Positions 44,788-54,580 of a DNA stretch of 64,000 nucleotides are shown here, in pieces. The notes under the pieces were generated by a model. The model was not told the DNA's origin, did no database searches, and worked only from the letters and a program-made list of their open reading frames with translations. Numbering within the stretch: the stretch's first letter is position 1; each line of letters opens with the position of its first letter. The position numbers were made by a program, and so were the translations under genes. The DNA comes from Vibrio agarivorans (lineage in GTDB: Bacteria; Pseudomonadota; Gammaproteobacteria; Enterobacterales; Vibrionaceae): positions 2,142,241 to 2,206,240 of the forward strand of contig NZ_JAUFQF010000004.1 in assembly GCF_030409635.1 (NCBI RefSeq), in the 5' to 3' direction.

Positions 44788-46137
44788 ATGAGAAGCTCAA
44801 CTTTAATAAATTGGACATTGGTAAGCAGCATTTTGTCATGTGGCGCGTATGCTGAAACCGAATCAAGATCGCCTTTTTCTCTTGAACGCGAGAATGAGCA
44901 TCAAACCTGGGGTGTTTCAGCGCAATACCGTATTGCGACTACTCCGTATGATCTAGACCAGAGTGACAGTTCAACAGGCAGTTTTATTCCACTGCTTCAT
45001 TTTGAGAATGATTACTTTTTTGTTGATGGAGTGAGTGCTGGTTATAAAGCGTTTGAGCAAGGAAAATGGTCGTTCAACGCAATAAGTCGTTTACGCTTTA
45101 TCGATCTACCTGAAGATCTACAACATGAATACGGCGGTGCGCGTGTGGATCTTGGTGGCGCACTTGGCTATCAATTGACTGATGCGACAAAAACAGAGCT
45201 AGAGCTTCTGTCTGATAGCAACGGTAGTATTCATGGTAACTGGCGAATCTCTACCGAATACAGTGGCGAAAGCTGGTGGTTCAAGCCAAGTGTGACATTG
45301 CGTTATAAATCGGCAGACTTCAACTCGCATTATTACGCCGTCGAAGATTTGACTAACGAGCGTATCGGGGCCGGTATTGATGCGAATATTGGTATAGAAG
45401 GGCGTTATCACCTGGCTTCTAATTTGTACTTAATGGGTTCAACCAGTTTAACGGTGTTGGATGACAATGCTTATCAAAGCCAAGCGGTTGATAGCCATAC
45501 TCAAGGTGAAGTGTACGTTGGTTTTGGCTTCTTTAATGAACCTAAGCAAACACGTCGTTCGGATGTCAAAGCCAAACCGTATGTTCGTGTCGCTCATGGT
45601 TGGGGTACGATCTCGAACATGGGTGATATTTTGCTGCGCTGGGATGTTGAAAAAGACGAATACAATAACCAGATGACATCGGTGTTTTATGGTCACCCAG
45701 TGAGCGATACTTTATTTGGTTTGCCTCTCGAAATCTACTTCACACCGGGCATCGGCCATCACTGGTCGTCGGAAGTTCAAGGACACAGCACAGAGTATAT
45801 TGCTGCGGTTAAAGCCTACTATACTTTTCAGTGGCCATTTAAATGGCGATTCGGCGTTGCCGAAGGTCTCTCTTGGGTCGATCGCACGACCTACTTAGAG
45901 TATGTCGATATGATTGACGAAAAAGAGGACTACACAACACCAAGTCGTTTGTTGAACTACCTTGATATCTCATTCGATTTCAATTTAGGTGATGCCTTTA
46001 ACAATAGTGACTGGAACGACGTATGGCTTGGTTATACCTTGCACCATCGTTCTGCAATTTTTGAGCAATCAGCGCAATATGGTCGCATGAAAGGTGGCAG
46101 TAACTATAATATGGTGTATCTGCAGTTTGATTTCTAA
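44788..46137 (+). CDS. MipA/OmpV family outer-membrane protein
   Basis: About 449 residues. The ATG at 44788 has an AGAGGC site; an ATG five codons earlier does not. A signal peptide (cut after GAYA) is followed by many amphipathic beta strands and a C-terminal Phe (YLQFDF), as in outer-membrane barrels. Pattern matches the MipA/OmpV family. In relatives MipA links murein hydrolase and synthase. This copy is longer than the usual 250-280 residues, with a second half of about 180 residues (SDVKAKPYVRVAHGWG onward). Confidence 0.75.
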   Translation: MRSSTLINWTLVSSILSCGAYAETESRSPFSLERENEHQTWGVSAQYRIATTPYDLDQSDSSTGSFIPLLHFENDYFFVDGVSAGYKAFEQGKWSFNAISRLRFIDLPEDLQHEYGGARVDLGGALGYQLTDATKTELELLSDSNGSIHGNWRISTEYSGESWWFKPSVTLRYKSADFNSHYYAVEDLTNERIGAGIDANIGIEGRYHLASNLYLMGSTSLTVLDDNAYQSQAVDSHTQGEVYVGFGFFNEPKQTRRSDVKAKPYVRVAHGWGTISNMGDILLRWDVEKDEYNNQMTSVFYGHPVSDTLFGLPLEIYFTPGIGHHWSSEVQGHSTEYIAAVKAYYTFQWPFKWRFGVAEGLSWVDRTTYLEYVDMIDEKEDYTTPSRLLNYLDISFDFNLGDAFNNSDWNDVWLGYTLHHRSAIFEQSAQYGRMKGGSNYNMVYLQFDF

Positions 46138-46186
46138 TGAGAGAAAGCTAATCACGTAAAGCTAATCACTGCACTCAATAACTCAG

Positions 46187-46207
46187 ACCCAGCTTCGGCT
46201 GGGTTTT
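46187..46207 (+). terminator. Terminator of the MipA/OmpV-like gene
   Basis: The stem ACCCAGC/GCTGGGT with a TTCG tetraloop is followed by TTTG, about 50 bases past the stop. Confidence 0.8.
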
Positions 46208-46288
46208 GCATAAATGGCGCGCGCAAAAACTGTCATAATCTGTGATACAATTCGCGCAGTTTTAAGAGTAAGAATAATAGGAAATGCT

Positions 46289-49200
46289 TTGACTTCGTCT
46301 CAGCCAGATAAAAACGCTCAGCAAGCTAATCCTGAGCAAGCACAAGCCAATAGTCCCCAATCTCTTCGTAAAGCACTGAACCAGTGTATGATGCGCGATC
46401 GCTTTCGTTTGAGTAAGCGCATTTCAGGGGCAAGCAAAATTAAAAAAGAAGCCTCGCGTAATGCGGTATTTGATGAAATTGCACTCGATATTGCAAAGTC
46501 GATGATGGAAGCTGAGCAGCGAGGTAACGCTCCTGTGACTATCGACTACCCGGAAATACTCCCGGTTAGCCAAAAGCGCGATGATATTGCAGAGGCGATC
46601 AAGAACCATCAAGTCGTGATCGTTGCCGGTGAGACAGGTTCTGGTAAAACGACGCAGCTACCAAAGATTTGTGCTGAGCTGGGTCGAGGCAAGTTCGGCC
46701 TCATTGGCCACACACAGCCACGTCGTCTTGCAGCACGCTCAGTAGCGACGCGTATTGCTGAAGAGATGGAAACCAAGCTCGGTGAGTTTGTTGGTTATAA
46801 AGTTCGATTCAATGATCAGATCTCGGAAAATACCCAGATTAAATTGATGACAGACGGTATCTTGCTGGCTGAGATTCAACACGATCGATTCTTAAATCAA
46901 TATGACACCATTATTATCGATGAAGCGCATGAACGCAGCTTAAACATCGATTTTATCTTGGGTTATCTGAAAGAACTCCTACCACGCCGCCCTGATCTAA
47001 AGGTGATCATCACCTCTGCGACTATCGACCCAGAGCGATTCTCTAAACACTTTAGTGATGCCCCTATTATTGAGGTTTCAGGCCGCACTTATCCAGTTGA
47101 TGTTCGTTATCGCCCCCTCAGCAACGAAGATGATGCTGACCGAGACCAAATGGAAGGTATCTTCGATGCGGTGGACGAACTGTGTGATGAAGGGTTAGGG
47201 GACATCCTCATATTCATGAATGGTGAGCGGGAAATTCGCGATACAGCGGATGCTCTAACCAAACGTAAGCTGCGTGACACAGAAATCGTTCCGCTTTATG
47301 CGCGCCTTTCGGCGGGGGAGCAAAATAAAATCTTCCAGCCACACTTAGGACGCCGCATCGTATTGGCAACTAACGTGGCTGAAACCTCCCTAACTGTTCC
47401 TGGAATCAAGTATGTGATTGACCCAGGTACTGCGCGAATCAGTCGTTACAGTTATCGTACAAAGGTTCAGCGACTTCCTATCGAGCCCGTGTCACAAGCG
47501 AGTGCCAACCAGCGTAAAGGCCGTTGTGGTCGTGTCGCGGAAGGTATTTGTATTCGTCTGTATTCTGAAGAAGACTTTGAGTCTCGCCCTGAGTTTACAG
47601 ACCCAGAGATCCTACGAACTAACTTAGCCTCTGTTATTCTGCAAATGACCGCACTTGGCCTTGGTGATATTCAAGCCTTCCCATTTGTTGAAGCGCCGGA
47701 TAAACGCAATATCCAAGATGGTGTGCGTCTGTTGGAAGAGCTGGGTGCGATTAATGACAAAGCGAAAGACCCGAAGAAGCGTTTAACAAATATTGGCCGA
47801 CAATTAGCTCGCCTACCTATCGACCCACGTCTTGCTCGAATGGTGCTCGAAGCGCCAAAAGAGCGCGCGTTAAAAGAGGTGATGGTGATTGCCTCAGCTC
47901 TGTCAATTCAAGACCCACGTGAACGCCCAAGCGATAAGCAGCAATCGTCAGATGATAAGCACCGTCGATTCTTCCATGAAGAGTCAGATTTTCTAACATT
48001 CGTGAACCTTTGGGATTACATCCAAAAGCAACAAAAAGCGTTATCAGGCAACCAGTTCCGTAAACAATGTAAACAGGACTATCTCAATTACTTGCGTATT
48101 CGTGAGTGGCAAGATGTGTACTTCCAAATCCATCAAGCGATGCGTGAAATGGATTTCAAACTCAATGATGAGCCAGCGTCTTATCAAAGTGTACACACTG
48201 CATTGTTGGTGGGTTTACTCTCTCATGTGGGCATGAAAGATCAGGAGAAAAATGAGTATCAGGGTGCACGTAATGCCCGTTTTCATATTTTCCCTGCATC
48301 AGGCCTATTTAAGAAGCAACCTAAATGGATCATGTCGGCAGAGCTTGTGGAAACCTCTAAGCTCTGGGGACGTATCATTGCCAAGATCCAGCCAGAATGG
48401 ATCGAACCATTAGCAAAACACATCATCAAGCGCAGTTATAGCGAACCTCATTGGTCAAAGAAACGTGCAGCAGTGATGGCACATGAAAAAGTGATGATGT
48501 ATGGCATCCCAATCGTGCCAAAACGTCTCGTTAACTACGGAAGCATTGACACGCCAGTGAGCCGCGAAATCTTCATTCGCAGTGCATTAGTTGAAGGTGA
48601 GTGGGAAACCAAGCATGCTTTCTTTAAGCAAAACCGAAAATTGCTGCAAGAGGTAGAAGAACTAGAGCACAAGTCTCGTCGCCGTGACATTTTGGTGGAT
48701 GACGATGAACTGTTTGATTTTTACGACCAACGTGTCGACACCGAGGTCGTCTCTGGACGTCACTTCGATAGCTGGTGGAAGAAGGCATCAAAGCAGAACA
48801 GTGAGCTACTTAACTTTGAAAAAGAGATGCTGTTCAAGGGTGATGCAAGCCATGTCACTGATTTAGACTATCCAAACTTTTGGCACCAAAATGGCTTGAA
48901 ACTCAAGTTAAGCTATCAGTTTGAACCTGGCGATGATAATGACGGTGTCACTGTGCATATTCCGTTGCCAATTCTGAATCAAATAGAACCTGCAGGCTTT
49001 GATTGGCAAATCCCGGGGCTACGCCATGAGCTTGTGGTGAGTCTAATTAAATCGTTGCCGAAAACACTGCGCAAAAACTTTGTACCTGCACCAAACTATG
49101 CCGATGCATTCCTCGCTCGCGTTACTCCAATGGAAATGCCATTGCTGGATGCACTAGAGAAAGAGCTACGTCGCATGACAGGCACAGAAATTTTGCGTGA

Positions 49201-50224
49201 TGACTGGAAGCTGGATCAAGTTCCTGATCACTTGAAGGTGACCTACCGCGCTGTTGATCACCGTAATCGTAAACTTAAAGAGCACGCTGATCTGCATGAA
49301 TTGAAAGAGAGTCTAAAAGAGAAAGTTCAGCAAACACTATCTAAAGTGGCAGACGATGATATTGAGCAGCAGGGCTTACATACTTGGAGCTTCGGTGAGC
49401 TACCAAGAGTCTATCAACAAAAGCGCGGCGGCTATGATGTAAAAGCTTACCCTGCGTTGGTTGATAACAAAGATAGCGTTGAGATCAAACTGTACGAGAC
49501 TGAGCAAGAGCAGCAGCTAGCGATGCAGGCCGGTCAGCGTCGATTGGTGCTTCTGAATGTGCCTTCACCGATCAAATATTTGCACAGTAATTTACCAAAC
49601 AAGTCAAAGCTAGGTCTATATTTTAACCCTTACGGCAAGGTGCTGGATCTTATTGATGACTGTATTGCCTGTGGTATTGATAAATTAATCGAGGAAAAAG
49701 GCGGCATCGTTTGGGAGCCTGAGCAGTTCGAGGCCTTAAAGGAACACATTAGAGCGGAGCTGGGTGATACCGTGGTAGAGATTGCCAAACAGGTAGAAAC
49801 CATTCTGACTACCGCATTTAATATCAACAAAAAGCTAAAAGGTAAGATTGACTTTACCATGGCATTTGCGTTGTCGGACATTAAGGCGCAGGTAGAAGGT
49901 CTGATCTTTAAAGGTTTTGCCACTGAGTGCGGTTGGAAACGTCTTCCAGACATCCTACGCTATATGAGGGCGATTGAACGTCGCATGGAAAAGCTGCCGA
50001 TCGATCCGAATAAAGACCGCTTACATATGCTGAAGATTGAATCAGTAGCGAGTGACTATAAAGAGCTTCTCAACAAGATACCAAAAGGCATGATGATTCC
50101 GCCTGAGGTGAAAGAGATCCGATGGATGTTGGAAGAGCTGCGAGTGAGCTATTTTGCACAGCAGTTGGGTACACCGTATCCGGTTTCAGATAAACGAGTA
50201 AAAAATGCGATAGAAGCGATTTAA
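46289..50224 (+). CDS. hrpA: ATP-dependent RNA helicase (HrpA)
   Basis: A 1311-residue DEAH helicase. GETGSGKTTQLP, the DEAH box, SATIDPERF and QRKGRCGRV are near-identical to E. coli HrpA, with the long C-terminal HrpA extension. Start: TTG at 46289 with an AGGAAA site; it gives the N-terminus (TSSQPDKN...) expected from homologues, while the frame is open 25 codons further. HrpA rescues stalled ribosomes and acts in RNA turnover. Confidence 0.92.
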   Translation: MTSSQPDKNAQQANPEQAQANSPQSLRKALNQCMMRDRFRLSKRISGASKIKKEASRNAVFDEIALDIAKSMMEAEQRGNAPVTIDYPEILPVSQKRDDIAEAIKNHQVVIVAGETGSGKTTQLPKICAELGRGKFGLIGHTQPRRLAARSVATRIAEEMETKLGEFVGYKVRFNDQISENTQIKLMTDGILLAEIQHDRFLNQYDTIIIDEAHERSLNIDFILGYLKELLPRRPDLKVIITSATIDPERFSKHFSDAPIIEVSGRTYPVDVRYRPLSNEDDADRDQMEGIFDAVDELCDEGLGDILIFMNGEREIRDTADALTKRKLRDTEIVPLYARLSAGEQNKIFQPHLGRRIVLATNVAETSLTVPGIKYVIDPGTARISRYSYRTKVQRLPIEPVSQASANQRKGRCGRVAEGICIRLYSEEDFESRPEFTDPEILRTNLASVILQMTALGLGDIQAFPFVEAPDKRNIQDGVRLLEELGAINDKAKDPKKRLTNIGRQLARLPIDPRLARMVLEAPKERALKEVMVIASALSIQDPRERPSDKQQSSDDKHRRFFHEESDFLTFVNLWDYIQKQQKALSGNQFRKQCKQDYLNYLRIREWQDVYFQIHQAMREMDFKLNDEPASYQSVHTALLVGLLSHVGMKDQEKNEYQGARNARFHIFPASGLFKKQPKWIMSAELVETSKLWGRIIAKIQPEWIEPLAKHIIKRSYSEPHWSKKRAAVMAHEKVMMYGIPIVPKRLVNYGSIDTPVSREIFIRSALVEGEWETKHAFFKQNRKLLQEVEELEHKSRRRDILVDDDELFDFYDQRVDTEVVSGRHFDSWWKKASKQNSELLNFEKEMLFKGDASHVTDLDYPNFWHQNGLKLKLSYQFEPGDDNDGVTVHIPLPILNQIEPAGFDWQIPGLRHELVVSLIKSLPKTLRKNFVPAPNYADAFLARVTPMEMPLLDALEKELRRMTGTEILRDDWKLDQVPDHLKVTYRAVDHRNRKLKEHADLHELKESLKEKVQQTLSKVADDDIEQQGLHTWSFGELPRVYQQKRGGYDVKAYPALVDNKDSVEIKLYETEQEQQLAMQAGQRRLVLLNVPSPIKYLHSNLPNKSKLGLYFNPYGKVLDLIDDCIACGIDKLIEEKGGIVWEPEQFEALKEHIRAELGDTVVEIAKQVETILTTAFNINKKLKGKIDFTMAFALSDIKAQVEGLIFKGFATECGWKRLPDILRYMRAIERRMEKLPIDPNKDRLHMLKIESVASDYKELLNKIPKGMMIPPEVKEIRWMLEELRVSYFAQQLGTPYPVSDKRVKNAIEAI

Positions 50225-50289
50225 CCGTAAGCGCTTATTTTGCATCAGAATAACAAAAAGCATCAGCGTGCTGAATTAATGGTAGTCAT

Positions 50290-50305
50290 TGGCACGTTGT
50301 ATGCT
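50290..50305 (+). promoter_or_regulatory. Sigma-54 type promoter without TTCTCA site
   Basis: TGGCAC-GTTGT-ATGCT has perfect -24 half and correct -12 spacing, 75 bases before the outer-membrane protein ATG. No TTCTCA palindrome lies upstream. It may respond to a different activator, or be chance. Confidence 0.5.
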
Positions 50306-50338
50306 TTAGAATCCCCGACAATTAATAGGACTGGCATT

Positions 50339-50357
50339 TTTTGCCGCCTTGGCAAAA
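50339..50357 (+). other. Leader stem-loop before the small outer-membrane protein
   Basis: TTTTGCC-GCCTT-GGCAAAA forms a 7-bp hairpin in the predicted leader, 22 bases before the ATG. It could affect RNA stability or translation. Confidence 0.45.
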
Positions 50358-50379
50358 CATGGAGATTAAGAAGGTAATT

Positions 50380-50853
50380 ATGAAAAAAGCGCTTTTAGCT
50401 GTTGCACTTATGGGTGCATCTGCCACTGCGGCAGCGGACTCTTGGATTTACGCTGGTGCTTCTGTAGGTCAATCTGATCTAGAGAGCAGCAATGACACTG
50501 CATTTAGCATTCACGCTGGTACAGGTATTCTACCATTCATTGGCCTTGAGCTAGGTTACACTAACCACGGTTCTTTTGAGGTTGCTTCTGAGAAGTTTGA
50601 CGTTGAGTCTATCTATTTCGCAGCAAAGCCAAGCATTAACTTTGGTCCACTTCAAATTTATGGTAAAGCGGGTGCGCACTCTTGGTCGGCAAGCGGCGAC
50701 TATGATAAAGACAGCTATGACATCATGTATGGTGTAGGTGCTGATTATCAAGTGTTCGGTCCACTATCAGTGGGTGCAGAGTACATGGTATACGACATGA
50801 ATAAAGGCGATATCGGTACTTTTGCAATAACGGCATCACTAAACTTCTTATAA
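50380..50853 (+). CDS. Small outer-membrane beta-barrel protein
   Basis: A 157-residue protein. Signal peptide MKKALLAVALMGASATAAA, then eight predicted strands (IYAGASVGQSDL..., FIGLELGYTNHGSF...) ending in ITASLNFL, as in OmpX/OmpA-type barrels. The ATG at 50380 has a GAAGG site; the frame is open 13 codons upstream. A terminator follows. Confidence 0.85.
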   Translation: MKKALLAVALMGASATAAADSWIYAGASVGQSDLESSNDTAFSIHAGTGILPFIGLELGYTNHGSFEVASEKFDVESIYFAAKPSINFGPLQIYGKAGAHSWSASGDYDKDSYDIMYGVGADYQVFGPLSVGAEYMVYDMNKGDIGTFAITASLNFL

Positions 50854-50885
50854 GTAGCCAGCCTGATAAGCCATTACTAATTTTA

Positions 50886-50917
50886 GACCCGATTCAGTTA
50901 GCTGAATCGGGTTTTTT
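50886..50917 (+). terminator. Terminator of the small outer-membrane protein gene
   Basis: The stem ACCCGATTCAG/CTGAATCGGGT is followed by TTTTTT. Confidence 0.88.
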
Positions 50918-51082
50918 AATGCCCACTCGGAGTAATCCCTTGCGTTAACACTGTCTCAATCGTTTTAATCCTGAGGAGTTTATAACTGTAAAAATAGCGA
51001 TTTAGCCAAGCTCATCTATGCTTTAAACGTATTATTGGAAAGCTGTTTGGCTTTTCTCTTTTGCTAAAGTAAGGAGAGAGTG

Positions 51083-51334
51083 ATGGGAATTTTTTCGTGG
51101 ATTATTTTAGGGTTGATTGCCGGTGCGTTGGCAAAATGGTTGATGCCGGGTAAAGATGGTGGTGGCTGGATCATGACGATTTTACTCGGTATAGCGGGGG
51201 CCTTCGTTGGCGGCTTTATCGGAAGTTTCTTAGGGTTTGGCGGTGCAGACGGTGTGAACATCGGCAGTATTGTCACTGCTACCTTAGGTGCGTTTGTACT
51301 GCTGTTTGTCTATAACCGTTTCATTCGTGGATAG
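51083..51334 (+). CDS. GlsB/YeaQ/YmgE family membrane protein
   Basis: An 83-residue protein with three helices and the family pattern MGIFSWIILGLIAGALAKW and GGGWIMTILLGIAGAFVGG. Members are found in stress responses; function unclear. AAGGAGAG precedes; a GTG one codon upstream is an alternative start. Confidence 0.88.
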   Translation: MGIFSWIILGLIAGALAKWLMPGKDGGGWIMTILLGIAGAFVGGFIGSFLGFGGADGVNIGSIVTATLGAFVLLFVYNRFIRG

Positions 51335-51368
51335 CTCATACATCACAACATGATTAATGACAAGAGTA

Positions 51369-51403
51369 AAAAGAGCACGCTGAAAAATAGCGTGCTCTTT
51401 CTT
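51369..51403. terminator. Bidirectional terminator between convergent genes
   Basis: The stem AAAGAGCACGCT/AGCGTGCTCTTT has a T run on both strands and serves the GlsB-like and acyltransferase genes. Confidence 0.88.
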
Positions 51404-52556
51404 ATATCTGCTTTTGACGAGGCGTTTTAGGTTGTGTTGTCGATTGAATCGGTTGGACTTTACCAAGTCGCTGTCCTCTAAGTTCAATATGCTTATGGCT
51501 CCATCGAGCACAAATAGTAATGGTAAAGACTAACAACAGGGCAACAAGATTGTTGATGTGATCATCTCCGAGAGTGATATAGCGTTGGCCGTTAATTGTT
51601 GGAGCGATATCCAATATGAACTTACGGTTAAATACGATAAACACCGACGTAAAGACAAATATTAGAGCTACATGAATCATATAAATTGAATAAGAAAGCT
51701 CGCCTAGTCGTAAGAATGGGCGGTGTTTCAGAAGCTGAGACAGCGCGCCTTGTTCGAAGGCAAATAGTAATACGGCAGCCAAAAATAGAACGATGGCTAA
51801 CTGCATTCTGTAGGTAAAGGGGTCAGACTGGACTAAAGCGATGATGGCTAATAGTGCGAGACACTCAAGCAGCGTTGCTACGACATACGACGCCTTTATA
51901 GCGTGAAGCTGTCGATACAACATATAGATACTAGCACCGCCAAAGAAACAGGCGAGACCTGTTAAAGGCACCCGATGGGGGCTTTGAGGGAACAGTGTTA
52001 ATAAAGCAAGTGTGGCTAGAGAAATCGATGCCCAAAGCAGTGCACGCTGCTGCTTGCATACGCTTATTGTGATGAAAAGAATGATATAGAGGTAAAACTC
52101 AATACTGATACTCCAAGCGGGGTAATTGAAGCTACCATTGGCGGTTGCCGGAAACCATGACTGAATAAGTAGCAGATCGGGAATAAGCTGAATAGGGTGG
52201 TTACTACCGGTAAAAGGAATGTCATTGAACGTAATTCCGGCAAATTCAAAGGCTATTAGTTTGGCTATTTCAAACCCAAACATCACCATCAACATGGTTA
52301 GATGAAGCGGATAGATACGATAGAAACGCGCTTTTATGTAAGGAGTGAACTTCAAACCCTCTTTCATGCCGTAACCGTGCGCGAGAACAAATCCGCTGAG
52401 AACGAAAAAAAACTCAACAAATAAATAACTGCCGCGAAAAAAAGACCACTCTGTAAAGCTGCCGACAAAATGTAGGTGGAAAACCACAACACATATTGCA
52501 CTGATCCCCCGAAATGAATCGAGAACTTCAAAACGTTTATGACTTAACTCTGGCAT
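51402..52556 (-). CDS. OafA/YrhL-type acyltransferase
   Basis: A 384-residue membrane protein of the acyltransferase 3 family with about ten helices. The N-terminus FEVLDSFRGISAICVVVFHLHF has the Arg and His typical of the active site, and RFYRIYPLHL follows. Probably acetylates a surface sugar. No linked sugar genes nearby. Confidence 0.85.
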   Translation of the reverse strand: MPELSHKRFEVLDSFRGISAICVVVFHLHFVGSFTEWSFFRGSYLFVEFFFVLSGFVLAHGYGMKEGLKFTPYIKARFYRIYPLHLTMLMVMFGFEIAKLIAFEFAGITFNDIPFTGSNHPIQLIPDLLLIQSWFPATANGSFNYPAWSISIEFYLYIILFITISVCKQQRALLWASISLATLALLTLFPQSPHRVPLTGLACFFGGASIYMLYRQLHAIKASYVVATLLECLALLAIIALVQSDPFTYRMQLAIVLFLAAVLLFAFEQGALSQLLKHRPFLRLGELSYSIYMIHVALIFVFTSVFIVFNRKFILDIAPTINGQRYITLGDDHINNLVALLLVFTITICARWSHKHIELRGQRLGKVQPIQSTTQPKTPRQKQI

Positions 52557-52664
52557 GCATCTTCCTTTGAGGCGATAGGTAATTCCCCATATCTAATCAG
52601 AGGTTAGCGCAGTGCGTTGTCTTTAGAGTTTGAAATTGTTATTAAGTAGGGATGAGATAGGAAT

Positions 52665-52690
52665 GAAAAAGCGGCCAATGAGGCCGCTTA
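52665..52690 (-). terminator. Terminator of gltS
   Basis: The stem AAGCGGCC/GGCCGCTT is followed by TTTTTC on the minus strand. Confidence 0.85.
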
Positions 52691-52707
52691 GGAGTATTTT
52701 AATCGGG

Positions 52708-53934
52708 TTAACCTAAGAAGGAGATATAACCCTGAAGGATGATTAAGTTGACGATATCAATGAAGAACGCGCCAACAATTGGCACTACCATAAATGCTTG
52801 TGGTGAAGGACCGAATCGGTTAACGATGGTGCCCATGTTCATGACCGCCGTTGGCGTTGCCCCGAGGCCAAAACCACAGTGTCCACCTGCGATAACTGCC
52901 GAGTCGTAGTTTTTACCCATCGCCTTGAAGGTGACGTAGTAAGAGAACACAGCAAGCACCACAGACTGAACTGCGAGGATAATCAAGAACGGGATCGCCA
53001 AGTCAAAGATATTCCATAAGCGTAAGCTCATTAATGCCATGGCCAAGAATAGCGACAGGGATACCGTACCGAGCATATCAATCGTTTCAGCGTCGAGCTT
53101 TCTAAGCTTTGTCACCTCAAGGAAGTTAGTGATGATTACACCAATAAACAGGGCATAAACAAAGTCAGGGATCATTAGCCAGCTAATCTCAAATGTCGCA
53201 ACCCATTGCTCCGCATATTTTGCGCCAGTGACACAGATAAGTAAGAAGAACAGCTTTTCGACGACTTTTTTCGCGGTGACTTTATCTTCTTCGTACTCAT
53301 TGTAGGTCACGAGTTCAGGGAATTTTTCATGGGTGTGGGTGCCAACACCGTACTCCGACTCCATGTTGTTTTTCTGGATCAGTCTTTGCGCTACCGGACT
53401 GCCGATAATACCGCCGATGATCAAGCCAAATGTGGCTGAAGCCATAGCAATTTCGAGAACGTTATCGAAACCATACACTTCTTGGAAGGTTGTTGACCAA
53501 GCCGCACCCGTACCATGTCCGCCTGAAAGTGTAATAGAGCCAGCGATAAGTCCCATTAACGGGTCTAAGCCGAGCATCGTGGCGAGAGAAACACCGACAC
53601 CGTTCTGAATAATGATATAAACCGATGCGACAGCCAAAAATAGGAAAACCTTAGCACCACCTTTCATCAACTGGGTGTAGTTTGCGGCTAAACCTACTGT
53701 TGAGAAGAACATCAGCATAAATGTATTTTGTAGTGGTAAGTCAAACTCTAGATCAACACCGTTAAAGTGTAAGATGGTGATCATACAAGCTACAATCAAA
53801 CCGCCAACAATCGGTTCAGGTATGTTGAACTTCTTCAATAGTGGCAGTTTTGCATTAATGAAATGACCTAAAAAAAGAACGATGATAGCAATCAGAAACG
53901 ATTCTAAAGCACCGACAGAAATTACTTGATTCAT
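52708..53934 (-). CDS. gltS: Sodium/glutamate symporter (GltS)
   Basis: A 408-residue transporter with about ten or more helices and two inverted reentrant-loop repeats (SGGHGTGAAWSTTF and GGHCGFGLGATPTAVMNM). It takes up glutamate with sodium. The ATG at 53934 has AGAGG; the frame extends 18 codons upstream but lacks family similarity. Confidence 0.92.
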   Translation of the reverse strand: MNQVISVGALESFLIAIIVLFLGHFINAKLPLLKKFNIPEPIVGGLIVACMITILHFNGVDLEFDLPLQNTFMLMFFSTVGLAANYTQLMKGGAKVFLFLAVASVYIIIQNGVGVSLATMLGLDPLMGLIAGSITLSGGHGTGAAWSTTFQEVYGFDNVLEIAMASATFGLIIGGIIGSPVAQRLIQKNNMESEYGVGTHTHEKFPELVTYNEYEEDKVTAKKVVEKLFFLLICVTGAKYAEQWVATFEISWLMIPDFVYALFIGVIITNFLEVTKLRKLDAETIDMLGTVSLSLFLAMALMSLRLWNIFDLAIPFLIILAVQSVVLAVFSYYVTFKAMGKNYDSAVIAGGHCGFGLGATPTAVMNMGTIVNRFGPSPQAFMVVPIVGAFFIDIVNLIILQGYISFLG

Positions 53935-54580
53935 AAAGCCTCTTGTAATCTTACTCTCACATTCTTCCTGATGCTTGAGTGTTAACATTACTTTATTGGA
54001 AAGCAGAATATCTCGCAGGTTTGTGTAGAACGAAAACCAAAGTGTGTGCGCCTTAGGCTAATTTGAGGGTCTATATAGGCGGTGTGTGTATGTTCGCCTG
54101 TGATCATATGTGTCGTGATCATTCCCAAAAATGTTGTAAGAGCGATTTAGGCTCTTAAATCGAGATTGTCTGTTGTTCCCCCTGTGTTGTACCAAAATGG
54201 CTCCGTTACAAAACAACGCGAGGAGAACCTAACCAATAAAATATTGACTGTTGTCACTGTGCTAACCCACGGAGACAAAGCTCAAAATGTCTCCAACATC
54301 TTCGTTAAAAAATAGTCGATAGTTACGAAGTAATCTAGTTGGGAGTTAAGCGTGCTAGTCACAACCGGCGGCAAGCCTATCATAATTTAGAAAGGAATGC
54401 CTAATTACGCAAAATTAGTCTAAAAATCAAACAGTGCAAAGAGGTTGGAATTTTGTGAAAAATTGAGTGATTTCACCGAACTTTGTCGGTATAGCAGGTG
54501 CTATTTATATCAAATCAATAGTTGGTGTTTGTATAATAATGCACTTGTGTGACATATCAATTGTTAGACTGTATAAGCCC
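53935..54580. other. Long intergenic region with several hairpins
   Basis: Between gltS and the SDR gene there are 646 bases with no convincing protein gene. Inverted repeats are visible: CGATTTA/TAAATCG at 54145-54164, GGAGAC/GTCTCC at about 54270-54293, and CTCCAAC...CTTCGT paired with ACGAAG...GTTGGGAG at 54290-54345. It may hold a small RNA or the gltS leader; no known RNA family was recognised. Confidence 0.4.
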
